Below are positions 7,668-15,039 of a stretch of DNA of 58,703 nucleotides, one piece after another. The first letter of the stretch is position 1; every line of letters starts with the position of its first letter. The translations under genes and the position numbers were made by a program. This DNA is from an uncultured Lachnospiraceae bacterium (GTDB taxonomy: Bacteria > Bacillota > Clostridia > Lachnospirales > Lachnospiraceae): assembly GCA_946546945.1 (NCBI GenBank), contig CAMNOU010000016.1:1-58703 (forward strand). Reading direction: 5' to 3'. The notes under the pieces were generated by a model. It was given only the letters and a program-made list of their open reading frames with translations. It made no database searches and was not told the origin of the DNA.

Positions 7668-8694
7668 GATGATCCCTCCCTCTGAAAATACATTTGTGAG
7701 CCTCGGATGAATAGCATGCATTACAGGAAACACATCTGGAAATATAGCTTTCATCCTGCTGCATCTTCCGCGGCAGATCCGGCTCCCGAAGAAGCGGTCT
7801 GGAGATGGAAATCAATTCTATCTTTGTCTGATTCAGTACAGCTTCCATCGTATCCAGGCTGCGGAAACCGCCGACCACGATGACCGGACAGCTCACTGCA
7901 TCAGCGATTGCAGCTGCGGTACGTACAAAATATCCTTCGTTCTTATGCGGTTTGATTCCTGCGACGGATGTACCGTTTCCGCTGACTTCAATGGAATCGA
8001 TTCCCGCCTCACTGAGCAGTTTGCAGATTGCCACACTTTCCGCTTCATCCAGACCGCCATAGGTGAAATCGCTGCTGTTGATCTTGACGGTCACATGCAG
8101 AGATGGCGCTTCTTTTCGAATCCCCTTCATGATCTCCAGCAGGATACGGCTGCGGTTCTCTGTAGATCCGCCATATTCATCTTTCCTGTGATTGACTGCG
8201 GGGCTGATAAAACGGCTGAGAAAGAAAAAGTGTGCCGCATGAATCTGTACTCCATCAAATCCGGCTTTCTTTGCACGGACAGCCGCGTCAGTGAATTGAC
8301 GGATGACCAGCTGAATTTCCTCTGCCGTCATCTGGTCCGGCTCCACCTGCGTAAACCGGTCATTTACCTTCCGGTAATAAGCGCCCAGTGCCAGCTGCGT
8401 AATGACCGGGATCCCTTCCGCATTGATGAGCTCTGTCAGCTTTTCATACTGAGGGATCAGTGCATCGTCACAGAGCCGCATCATCCCGCCGAAATAGTAA
8501 TCATGCAGAGCGACACTGGTAAATCCGGTAATGATTGCTCCGATACCGCCTTTTGCCACTTCTTCATAGATGGCGTACGCCTCGTCGGTAACACTTCCGT
8601 CCGGCCGGGCGATGCCTTCCCATGTTGCGGATCTTACCAGACAGTTCTTAAGCTTCAGATCCCCAAGTTCCACTTTTTCCAATATCTTTTTCAT
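7657..8694 (-). CDS. Old-yellow-enzyme-family NADH:flavin oxidoreductase, short form with orphan Cys motif
   Basis: The 345-residue protein is an FMN-binding TIM barrel of the OYE/enoate reductase family. It shows the substrate/FMN segments GFDGVQIHAAHFFFLSRFIS and DEYGGSTENRSR, plus the later VIVVGGFRSL and ISISRPLLREPDL. These enzymes reduce activated C=C bonds or nitro groups with NAD(P)H. The C-terminus reads SRCVSCNACYSSEAHKC, the Cys cluster that binds [4Fe-4S] in the long 2,4-dienoyl-CoA reductase/BaiCD type. The FAD/NAD domain that normally follows is absent and the protein ends about 10 residues later. Its electron partner must therefore be separate, perhaps a neighbouring flavoprotein. 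GGAGG precedes the ATG at 8694. Confidence 0.85.
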   Translation of the reverse strand: MKKILEKVELGDLKLKNCLVRSATWEGIARPDGSVTDEAYAIYEEVAKGGIGAIITGFTSVALHDYYFGGMMRLCDDALIPQYEKLTELINAEGIPVITQLALGAYYRKVNDRFTQVEPDQMTAEEIQLVIRQFTDAAVRAKKAGFDGVQIHAAHFFFLSRFISPAVNHRKDEYGGSTENRSRILLEIMKGIRKEAPSLHVTVKINSSDFTYGGLDEAESVAICKLLSEAGIDSIEVSGNGTSVAGIKPHKNEGYFVRTAAAIADAVSCPVIVVGGFRSLDTMEAVLNQTKIELISISRPLLREPDLPRKMQQDESYISRCVSCNACYSSEAHKCIFRGRDHREE

Positions 8695-8699
8695 CTTTT

Positions 8700-9111
8700 T
8701 TATTCCTCCAATAATCTGATTGTTATTTCCTGCCTGCCCCTGATCCCGGGCTCATCCTGTCCGCCGTTCAGGGAATACTCTATATCAATTGTGACGCAAT
8801 CTGCATCGCAGCTGATCTCATAGGAATGCGTTTTCAGCAAAAATCCGCTTCCTAACGAGAATGCATCATAATTCACGCTTGTTTCCGCAGCCGGATCAAA
8901 CAGCATATCCGCCGTAATATTGCCTGCCCTGAAGAAGCATCGCACGATCTGTTGCCTCAATGCCGACCTTTGTGACCGCATTGCCTGTGTAGTCGGTATA
9001 GACAATGCGATGACTGTTGTCCTTAAAACGATATTCTCCATCATAGTTTCGATGACTTTCTTCTCCGTCAATCACACTCTTTAAGTGGATGGAAGCTTTT
9101 CTGATATCCAT
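8700..9111 (-). pseudogene. DUF1934 beta-barrel protein, frameshifted
   Basis: From ATG 9111 (AGAGAGG upstream) the frame reads MDIRKASIHLKSVIDGEE... up to IEATDRAMLLQG. The family-like sequence then continues in another frame as RAGNITADMLFDPAAETSVNYDAF to the stop at 8700. Joined, the two parts make a protein of about 137 residues, the size of DUF1934 (YwiB-like) calycin-type beta-barrels. The frame changes near 8927-8937. The role of DUF1934 proteins is not established. It sits 5 bases before the OYE gene in the same direction and was probably its operon partner. A sequencing error cannot be excluded because only one lesion is seen. Confidence 0.7.
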
Positions 9112-9188
9112 GATTTTCCTCTCTCTTTCCAACGGCTTATGGTATAGTATAGTACTTTACAACAAAAAACAAGAAGGCAGATTATTCT

Positions 9189-9216
9189 TAGATACTATCT
9201 CATAGGATAGTATCTA
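9189..9216 (-). promoter_or_regulatory. Perfect 11-bp inverted repeat, candidate operator
   Basis: TAGATACTATC at 9189-9199 and GATAGTATCTA at 9206-9216 form a perfect dyad with a 6-bp centre. It lies about 80 bp upstream of the DUF1934/OYE transcription unit and has no T-run on either side, so an operator is more likely than a terminator. Confidence 0.5.
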
Positions 9217-9247
9217 TATTTTCTATAGTATTATATTATTTTTATGA

Positions 9248-9283
9248 CAAAAAAAGCACGAATGATTTTTAACCATTCGTGCT
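9248..9283 (-). terminator. Intrinsic terminator after the flavodoxin-fold gene
   Basis: On the minus strand AGCACGAATG-N9-CATTCGTGCT is followed by a run of seven T. It ends the unit starting near 10026 and insulates the DUF1934/OYE genes. Confidence 0.85.
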
Positions 9284-9303
9284 GTATACTTCATATTTGA
9301 ATA

Positions 9304-9936
9304 TCAACAGGTTCCGGCTCCGATTTTGAATGCCTGTTCCAGCATTTTCGGAAAATCAGATTCATGGACTGCTTTTTTATGTTCCTCAGAGAACCCTGCC
9401 ATATCATATTTGGAATAGTCTTTCACCTGCAGAGTGTCACAGACAGGAATGATTCTGACCTCGCCTTTCAGCCCGCGCATCGGCGCAAAATATTCCTGTA
9501 CCCGTTTCTCATAAGAATCTTTATAAAAATCCAGAGGCATATTCATCGGAACAAAAATGTCGATATCAAGATGCCCCTGATACAGGCTGGAATAGTCATT
9601 GTAAGACAATGTCGGGAAAACGATACGCTCCATAAAAGAGCGGAATCCTCCGGTCGGCTCTCCGAAATAAATGGGTGTACCGGTAATCAGGCGGTCTGCC
9701 TGCCAGATCTTTTCCAGAACAGGTGACAGTTCATCTTTCCAGTAGCATTTACAGGGATCAGCGATCCCTTTTCTCTTACAGGCCATGCAGCTGCGGCAGC
9801 CATTATAGTTCAGATCATACAGATCAATATACTCCACCTCAGCGCCGGCAGATTCAGCTCCTCTTTTCGCCTCTTTTAAAAGCTGTGCTGTGTTCCAGTT
9901 TTTTCGGGGACTTCCGTTTAAAATAATTGTTGTCAT
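9304..9936 (-). CDS. Flavodoxin-fold NAD(P)H-dependent FMN reductase
   Basis: The protein (210 residues from ATG 9936) belongs to the NADPH-dependent FMN reductase/iron-sulfur flavoprotein group. TIILNGSPRKNWNTAQLL is the FMN phosphate loop. The CRSCMACKRKGIADPC segment (about residues 47-62) is the compact cysteine motif that holds [4Fe-4S] in iron-sulfur flavoproteins. GTPIYFGEPTGGFRSFMER is the flavin-edge loop. It probably shuttles electrons between reduced cofactors and the OYE-type enzymes beside it. An in-frame ATG at 9963 is possible, but the family N-terminus fits 9936. It has its own promoter with a large operator-like dyad (10009-10054) and its own terminator. Confidence 0.85.
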   Translation of the reverse strand: MTTIILNGSPRKNWNTAQLLKEAKRGAESAGAEVEYIDLYDLNYNGCRSCMACKRKGIADPCKCYWKDELSPVLEKIWQADRLITGTPIYFGEPTGGFRSFMERIVFPTLSYNDYSSLYQGHLDIDIFVPMNMPLDFYKDSYEKRVQEYFAPMRGLKGEVRIIPVCDTLQVKDYSKYDMAGFSEEHKKAVHESDFPKMLEQAFKIGAGTC

Positions 9937-10008
9937 AGTTCTTTCTTGTTCTCCTTTTTTCATACTTTCCTGTTTTTTATATCGCAGGAAGACAGGGTCC
10001 TTAGTAAC

Positions 10009-10061
10009 AGACAGCCGGCTTCAAGTACTTCTATTATACTGAAACCGGCTGTCTGATTCAA
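10009..10061 (-). promoter_or_regulatory. Promoter with 15-bp operator-like inverted repeat
   Basis: On the minus strand TTGAAT (10061-10056) and TATAAT (10038-10033) are 17 bp apart. The arms AGACAGCCGGCTTCA (10009-10023) and TGAAACCGGCTGTCT (10040-10054) are complementary at 14 of 15 positions. They flank the -10 box, with one arm inside the spacer. This suggests repression of the flavodoxin-fold gene by a dimeric or looping regulator. The regulator is unknown. Confidence 0.6.
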
Positions 10062-10083
10062 TAAAAAGTTTTTTACAGTATTT

Positions 10084-11064
10084 TTATGCCTCCCACCGCG
10101 GATTTTTGAGCAGTTCTCTGCCGACCCCGATGAGATCCGCAGCGCCTTTTTCCAAAAGCAGATACGCATCCTGTAATGTTTTCACTCCGCCTGTCAGCAT
10201 AACAGGAACGGATACGGCTTTTTTTATTGCAGAGGACATATCCTGAAAATAACCGGGTTCTGTATGTCCTTTTCTCGTGTAGCGGCACATGCCTCCGGAA
10301 AGATCGATCATGTCCGCGCCTGACTCTTCAAAAACCTCTGCTGCATGAACACTGTCCTCAATCGTGCTTCCGCCCTCCGTGTAATCACATCCGCCCAGGC
10401 GGATCGACAAAATGAGATCCCTGCCGATGGTATCCCTGACAGCCCTGATGACCTCTCTGTGGATATTCAGCCGGTTTTCCAGGCTTCCGCCATAACGGTC
10501 CTGTCTGAGATTGGTAAGCGGCGAATAGAACTGATTCAGCAGATAGGCATGTGCCGAGTGAATCTCCACGCCGTCATATCCGGCCCTCTTTGCTCTGTCT
10601 GCCGCAGATGCGAACCGGGAAATAATCTCTGCAATCTGATCCTCTGAAAGTTCTTCCGGCTCTTTCCCGTCTCCCATCATCGGAGAAACCGGCAGGATGA
10701 CACTGCTGGCCGATACCGGCTTTATCCCTGTCACTTCCGAAGGCGCTGCACTTCCCGCATGATTCAGCTGTGCCATCGCAAGCGCCCCGTTTCTGTGTAT
10801 CACATCTGTCAGCCGGGACAGACCTTCCATATCCGCTTCTTTTTCTATCGACAGCTGCTTTGCCTTTGCCTTTCCGCCCAAATCAATATAACTATGCTCG
10901 GTAATGATCATGCTGACATTTGGATTTGCCGCCCGTTCCCCGTAATAATCCAGCATACCGGGAGTGACATATCCTTCTTCTGTGCTCTGGTATGTAGCGA
11001 TCGGCGGCATGACAATTCTCGATGTAAGTTCTTTTGTTCCGATTTTCAGTCTATCTTTTTGCAT
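10084..11064 (-). CDS. Old-yellow-enzyme-family ene-reductase (single domain)
   Basis: This FMN TIM-barrel oxidoreductase shows the classic OYE segments: RIVMPPIATY at the start, AQLNHAGSAA, GYDGVEIHSAHAYLLNQFYSPLTN with the catalytic HxxH-like region, DRYGGSLENR, and GGVKTLQDAYLLLEKGAADLIGVGR at the end. With 326 residues from ATG 11064 it is the compact, YqjM-like size and has no Fe-S motif or C-terminal FAD domain. I prefer 11064 because AGGAGG lies 9 bases upstream. An ATG at 11109 overlaps the stop of the MBL gene by ATGA and is the alternative. It would reduce alpha,beta-unsaturated carbonyls or similar compounds with NAD(P)H. Confidence 0.85.
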   Translation of the reverse strand: MQKDRLKIGTKELTSRIVMPPIATYQSTEEGYVTPGMLDYYGERAANPNVSMIITEHSYIDLGGKAKAKQLSIEKEADMEGLSRLTDVIHRNGALAMAQLNHAGSAAPSEVTGIKPVSASSVILPVSPMMGDGKEPEELSEDQIAEIISRFASAADRAKRAGYDGVEIHSAHAYLLNQFYSPLTNLRQDRYGGSLENRLNIHREVIRAVRDTIGRDLILSIRLGGCDYTEGGSTIEDSVHAAEVFEESGADMIDLSGGMCRYTRKGHTEPGYFQDMSSAIKKAVSVPVMLTGGVKTLQDAYLLLEKGAADLIGVGRELLKNPRWEA

Positions 11065-11105
11065 TTCTTCCTTGCCTCCTGCTCTATTATACACCACTGT
11101 TCTCA

Positions 11106-11729
11106 TCATTCATATCGTCTTTTTTCTGCGCCGGCCGTCGTTGCTTCCGAATGCCCCGAATACAGAATCGTTTCATCCGGCAGGGTAAAAATTCTGTTTC
11201 TGATACTTTTTATCAGATCCTCCTGACTTCCGCCCGGAAACCGGTAAATCCCGATGCTGCCCTTAAAAATCGTATCCCCGACAAACGCGATCTGATCCTC
11301 TGCTGCGTAATACACAACGGAATCCGTCGTATGCCCCGGCGTATAGAGAACCCGCAGTTCCCTCTCCGGGTTTGCCTCGAGTCTGACAATATCACCATCG
11401 TTTAAATAGTTTACATCTTTGACAATAACGGCCGGCCCACACAGAGCAGAAAGATTCCGCATCGCATCCAGCAGATAATCATCGGCACTTTGGTACGCAT
11501 ACACAGGAACGGAAAGAGCCTTTCTGATCACATCCACGGCCCCGGTATGATCAAAATGTCCATGGGTGAGAAGGATTTTTTCAATCACCCATCCATTCTT
11601 CCGGATCATCGCAAGCAGCCTGTCTGCCTGTGCGCCGGGATCGATCAGAAATCCATGCTTTGTCTCATCATCAATATAAAAATAACAGTTTTCTTCAAAA
11701 TATCCTCTGACAGGAACTTCAGCAATCAT
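11106..11729 (-). CDS. Metallo-beta-lactamase-fold hydrolase (glyoxalase II-like)
   Basis: The 207-residue enzyme carries the metal motif LTHGHFDHTGAVD at about residues 57-69. The later ligands appear in LYTPGHTTDSVVY and in the YSGHSEATT segment. This arrangement is that of glyoxalase II-type thioesterases and related hydrolases with a dinuclear metal site. It starts four bases from the stop of the DsbA-like gene and runs into the next OYE gene, so the three are an operon. A role in hydrolysing thioesters such as S-acyl-thiols would fit the redox context but is inferred. Confidence 0.85.
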   Translation of the reverse strand: MIAEVPVRGYFEENCYFYIDDETKHGFLIDPGAQADRLLAMIRKNGWVIEKILLTHGHFDHTGAVDVIRKALSVPVYAYQSADDYLLDAMRNLSALCGPAVIVKDVNYLNDGDIVRLEANPERELRVLYTPGHTTDSVVYYAAEDQIAFVGDTIFKGSIGIYRFPGGSQEDLIKSIRNRIFTLPDETILYSGHSEATTAGAEKRRYE

Positions 11730-11733
11730 ATCC

Positions 11734-12432
11734 TCACCCGATCCTGCAGCCCTCCGGCCCGCAGCTCATCCCCTGCCGTAACTCTGCCTCATTTGACTCC
11801 TCTAATGCTTTTCGGATGGTATCTTTCATCCCTTCCGTGCTCTGAGCTCCGGGGATTGCGTATTTCCCGATTACAAAAAACGGAACTGCGTGCACGCCCA
11901 TGCGGGACGCCTCGCGCTCATCCAGGAGCACCTCATCCTGATACTGATCTGATTCCAGAACTTCTTTGATCTCCTTCGGATCCAGTCCGCATGTTTCTCC
12001 GATTTTCTGTAAAAGTGCTTTGTCTGCGAGTTCTTTATTGTCTGTAAAATATGCCTTGAACAACGCCTCGGTCATTTTCTCCGAAAGGGCGGGATCCTTC
12101 TTGCTCTGCGCCAGCTTCGTCAGCCGATGAGCATCCATTGTATTCGTAAACAGCGTACTGGCATATCGGAAATCCAGTCCTTCCGCTCTTCCCATCTGAG
12201 AAATATGTTCAATCGTTCTGCCCGCTTCTTCCATGGAGATCCCGTACTTACGGGCAAACCTTGTCTGTGTGTCACCTGCAGCATGCTCCCCGGCGGTCGG
12301 ATCCAGCTGGAATGCTTTCATCTCTACTTCTATCTCCTGTCCGTCTGTTATTTCAGAAATGGCTTTTTTCAGGCGTGCTTCCCCAATATAGCAATAAGGG
12401 CATGCATAATCTGACCAGTATGTTATCTTCAT
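11734..12432 (-). CDS. DsbA-family (FrnE-like) dithiol oxidoreductase
   Basis: The 232-residue cytoplasmic protein has the thioredoxin-fold start ITYWSDYACPYCYIGEARL, with an intact CPYC redox motif at about residues 11-14. The cis-proline loop is GVHAVPFFVIGKYAIPGAQ. FrnE/2-hydroxychromene-2-carboxylate-isomerase-like proteins are known as disulfide isomerases or glutathione-linked isomerases. It is the first gene of the leftward redox operon, read from the symmetric promoter at 12654-12687. The 178-bp structured repeat fills most of its 5' leader, and the repeat ends 14 bases before the ATG, next to the AAGGAG site. No signal peptide is visible. Confidence 0.85.
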   Translation of the reverse strand: MKITYWSDYACPYCYIGEARLKKAISEITDGQEIEVEMKAFQLDPTAGEHAAGDTQTRFARKYGISMEEAGRTIEHISQMGRAEGLDFRYASTLFTNTMDAHRLTKLAQSKKDPALSEKMTEALFKAYFTDNKELADKALLQKIGETCGLDPKEIKEVLESDQYQDEVLLDEREASRMGVHAVPFFVIGKYAIPGAQSTEGMKDTIRKALEESNEAELRQGMSCGPEGCRIG

Positions 12433-12446
12433 CGTTTTTCTCCTTT

Positions 12447-12623
12447 CATCTCAGTGTGAGAGACCCCCACTTCTTAAGTGGCGGGTAATGTCAAGCTCGT
12501 CTCAGTGGGGGCCAATCTCCCACTGAGATAAACGCTCCGCGAGGATGCGCAGGAATTCGGTTTGGAAGATGTCAGCTGACGCTGACCCGAATTCCGCGCC
12601 AAGTCTCGCGAGCGAGACTTGAA
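12447..12623 (+). repeat. 178-bp structured repeat, copy 1
   Basis: This 177-bp stretch matches the reverse complement of 28658-28835 with only three substitutions and one indel. It is a chain of hairpins: CACTT-N2-AAGTG near 12469, CTCAGTGGG-N9-CCCACTGAG (about 12501-12527), GGAATTCGG/CCGAATTCC (about 12552-12595) with GTCAGCTGAC nested inside, and the almost perfect CAAGTCTCGC-GA-GCGAGACTTG (12600-12621). No ORF is present. It lies in the 5' leader of the DsbA-like operon. It may be a non-autonomous IS200/IS605-related element or another structured repeat family; the origin is inferred. Confidence 0.9.
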
Positions 12624-12626
12624 CAT

Positions 12627-12710
12627 TAGAACATGTTCTATTTGTCTTTGTGATTGACATTATATCAAACATGTTCTATAATGTCAACATCAAAATCAAA
12701 CACGTTCGAA
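12627..12710. promoter_or_regulatory. Symmetric divergent promoter with TetR-type operators
   Basis: Plus strand: TTGACA 12654-12659, 17 bp, TATAAT 12677-12682. Minus strand: TTGACA 12687-12682, 17 bp, TATAAT 12664-12659. Both promoters are perfect consensus and occupy the same 34 bp, because TTGACATTATA and TATAATGTCAA form a dyad. The centre carries AACATGTT. A further palindrome TAGAACATGTTCTA sits at 12627-12640 and a weaker copy (AACACGTTCG) at about 12699-12708. The TetR protein encoded at 12725 is the likely ligand, repressing itself and the leftward redox operon. Confidence 0.8.
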
Positions 12711-12724
12711 TAAGGAGTTTTATT

Positions 12725-13333
12725 ATGCCCGGAAAATGCGGAAGACCTGCAAAAGGGAAAGAATCAAACAGCAGGCAGACAATCATTGACACAGCGATTT
12801 CCATCATTCGGAAGCAGGGAGCGGACGCTGTAACAGTCCGGAATGTGTGTACACAGGCAGATTTATCCATCGGCACGTTCTACCACTATTTTCGTGACAA
12901 GGATGATCTGCTGATGTACTTTCTTCGGGAGACATCCTTCGACTCGTTTGATCTGAAAACGCCTCTTTCTGATATCGCGGGAAGGATTTGCGAACTTTAT
13001 ATGTATCTCATCCGAAAGTATATGGAACTCGGTCTTGACTTTATGAAAAGCTTTTACTCCACGGGAAACCGGTCTCTATCTGCCTACATGGGCGAGACTG
13101 ACGGCTGCTTTGCGCCCGGTACCGTCATGCACCGAAGCGAACAGGAATTTGGCAGTGCCATGGAAGCCGGTTTTATAAAAGAAAAAACAGACGCCCATAC
13201 TGTCTGTATGGACATCTGCACAATTGTAAAAGGATGTGTATTTGAATGGTGTCTGAATGACGGGAAGCCGGATATTGAATCCATCCTGTCCCGTATCCTG
13301 CACCATTATCTTGCACCTTACAGCACACTATAA
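12725..13333 (+). CDS. TetR/AcrR-family regulator of the redox operon
   Basis: From ATG 12725 (AAGGAG 7 bases upstream) the protein has 202 residues. It starts with a basic tail MPGKCGRPAKGKESNSRQ, then a TetR HTH with recognition helix ADLSIGTFYHYFRDKDDLL at about residues 45-63. The C-terminal helical domain is unassigned but contains many aromatic and cysteine residues (FVEWC-like endings, FAPGTVMH). The longer ATG at 12650 would place the start inside the promoter and is rejected. Divergence from the DsbA-MBL-OYE operon and the palindromes in the shared promoter point to autoregulation and control of that operon, presumably released by a substrate of the reductases. Confidence 0.87.
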   Translation: MPGKCGRPAKGKESNSRQTIIDTAISIIRKQGADAVTVRNVCTQADLSIGTFYHYFRDKDDLLMYFLRETSFDSFDLKTPLSDIAGRICELYMYLIRKYMELGLDFMKSFYSTGNRSLSAYMGETDGCFAPGTVMHRSEQEFGSAMEAGFIKEKTDAHTVCMDICTIVKGCVFEWCLNDGKPDIESILSRILHHYLAPYSTL

Positions 13334-13374
13334 AAATCCAGTACACCGCTTCTATAAAAAGGAGAACGAACATT

Positions 13375-14040
13375 ATGGACCTTAAGATACTTCAGCAGAC
13401 AATTCTCTTCAGAAGGATGGACGAACCCGAAATCAGAGACTCCCTTGAGACATTGATGGCTCAGGAAAAACAATACAGCAAAGGCGAAACCGTCTTTCAC
13501 GCAGGCACCACCACAGACCGGATGGGCCTGGTGCTCGAAGGCAGCGTCACCATCGAAAGTAATGATATGTGGGGCAACCGGACGATCCTCAGCCACATCG
13601 GCAGCGGTCAGTTCTTTGCGGAAACCTATGCTTTCCTGGAAAACGAACCGCTTCTTGTCGATGTCACCGCAAACGAAAACTGCCGGATCCTTTTTCTCCG
13701 GACTGCCGGCATCCAGAATATCTCTTCCGGAAAATATGAGTCCTGGAGAATGAAACTGATTACCAACCTGCTGACCATTTCCGCCCAAAAGAATCTGAAC
13801 CTCTCCGGCCGGAGCTTTCACACTGCCCCGAAAACGATCCGCGGCAGAGTCATGTCGTATTTGAACGCCATGATTCTCCAGACCGGAAAGACAGAATTTG
13901 ATATTCCCTTTGACCGTCAGCAGCTGGCGGATTATTTGAATACGGAGCGCTCAGCTCTTTCCAAAGAACTCGGAAAAATGCAAAAGGAAGGAATTCTTTC
14001 TACAAAAAAACAGCACTTTAAAGTATTTATCACGATATAA
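13375..14040 (+). CDS. Crp/Fnr-family transcriptional regulator
   Basis: The 221-residue protein combines an N-terminal cyclic-nucleotide-binding-type beta-roll (about residues 15-120, GETVFHAGTTTDRMGLVLEGSVTIE) with a C-terminal winged helix (FDRQQLADYLNTERSALSKELGKMQKEGIL, about residues 180-210). The N-terminus lacks a cysteine cluster, so an oxygen-sensing Fe-S centre as in Fnr is unlikely. It follows the TetR gene by 41 bp with its own AAGGAG site, so the two regulators may be co-transcribed. Clostridial members of this type respond to redox or metabolite signals. Its stop overlaps that of the convergent pfkB gene by 11 bases. Confidence 0.87.
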   Translation: MDLKILQQTILFRRMDEPEIRDSLETLMAQEKQYSKGETVFHAGTTTDRMGLVLEGSVTIESNDMWGNRTILSHIGSGQFFAETYAFLENEPLLVDVTANENCRILFLRTAGIQNISSGKYESWRMKLITNLLTISAQKNLNLSGRSFHTAPKTIRGRVMSYLNAMILQTGKTEFDIPFDRQQLADYLNTERSALSKELGKMQKEGILSTKKQHFKVFITI

Positions 14041-14992
14041 TTTCAAGCACTTCCTCTTTTGCAGGCATCGCCCGGATCGCGCCTTTTTTCGTGGTTACCA
14101 GATATGCTGCCGCATTCGCGAAGCGCAGCATATCTTCCAGATCTCTGACAGAAAGGTGCTCTGCACCATGTTCCAGGACATAATGCAGGATGCATGCGCA
14201 AAAGGTATCCCCCGCACCGGTTGTCTCAATCGTTCCGCCCAACCGGTAAGAAGGCATAAAGACCCGCTTGCCCTCATGATAAGCGTAACTTCCTTCTGCA
14301 CCGGCTGTCACGTTCAAAATCTTTAAGTTCGGAAAACGTTTCTGTAAGATGGCAGCGCCTTTGTCAAAATCTGTTTCCTCTGTCAGGAACTCGATCTCAT
14401 TATCTGCAATTTTCAGAATATCACAGACGGACAGACCATACTCCATCTGCTCCCTTGCGTCATCCAGGCTCTTCCATAAAGGTTCCCGCAGATTCGGATC
14501 AAAGGAAATCAGGGCGTTGTGTTCTTTTGCACCGGCAATGGCTTTTCTGGTCGCTTTTCGCACTTCCGAATGTGTCATAGACAAGGAGCCGAAATGAAAA
14601 ATGCTGGTGTTTTGAAGCAATTCCGGCGGCAGCTCCTCTTCGGTCAGCATCATATCCGCTCCGGGATTCCGGTAAAAGGAAAAATCCCTGTCGCCGTCCT
14701 CAAATGTCTGTACAAATGCCAGCGTCGTCCTGGTCTCTTCATCCATGCAAAGTCCCTGTACATCAACCCCGGCTTCTGAAACAACTTGTCTGAGCATATG
14801 CCCAAACATATCATTGCCCACCTTTCCGATAAACGCTGTTTTTCTCCCAAGCCGGTTCAGCATAGCCAGCACATTGCAGGGAGCCCCTCCCGGGCAGGCT
14901 TCAAACAAAGGATTCCCCTGTTCACTGATCCCATTCTGTGTAAAATCGATTAACAATTCACCAAGCGCTGTTACATCATACTTCTTTTTCAT
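14030..14992 (-). CDS. PfkB-family carbohydrate kinase (fructokinase-like)
   Basis: This 320-residue ribokinase-fold enzyme phosphorylates a sugar with ATP. The N-terminal signature PGGAPCNVLAMLNRLG near residue 30 and the C-terminal signature TTGAGDTFCACILHY, with the catalytic Asp of GAGD, are both present. The overall sequence is closest to bacterial fructokinases (ALGELLIDFTQNG start). I chose ATG 14992, giving a family-like N-terminus with GAGG upstream; ATG 15007 is possible. It follows a LysR gene in the same direction with a 47-bp gap, so it may be co-regulated with it. No transporter or hydrolase for a sugar is adjacent. Confidence 0.87.
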   Translation of the reverse strand: MKKKYDVTALGELLIDFTQNGISEQGNPLFEACPGGAPCNVLAMLNRLGRKTAFIGKVGNDMFGHMLRQVVSEAGVDVQGLCMDEETRTTLAFVQTFEDGDRDFSFYRNPGADMMLTEEELPPELLQNTSIFHFGSLSMTHSEVRKATRKAIAGAKEHNALISFDPNLREPLWKSLDDAREQMEYGLSVCDILKIADNEIEFLTEETDFDKGAAILQKRFPNLKILNVTAGAEGSYAYHEGKRVFMPSYRLGGTIETTGAGDTFCACILHYVLEHGAEHLSVRDLEDMLRFANAAAYLVTTKKGAIRAMPAKEEVLEIIS

Positions 14993-15039
14993 GATTGCAA
15001 ACCTCATCTTTATAGCAGAAACATATTGGCGAACATCTC

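Noticed and set aside
7945..8823. Rightward ORF of 292 codons
   Set aside because: Antisense shadow of the OYE gene at 7657-8694; no RBS and Cys/Ile-rich composition.
9189..9216. Intrinsic terminator
   Set aside because: The stem is perfect, but no T-run follows on either strand.
12447..12623. CRISPR array or part of one
   Set aside because: There is no regular repeat-spacer pattern; the hairpins differ from each other and occur once per copy.
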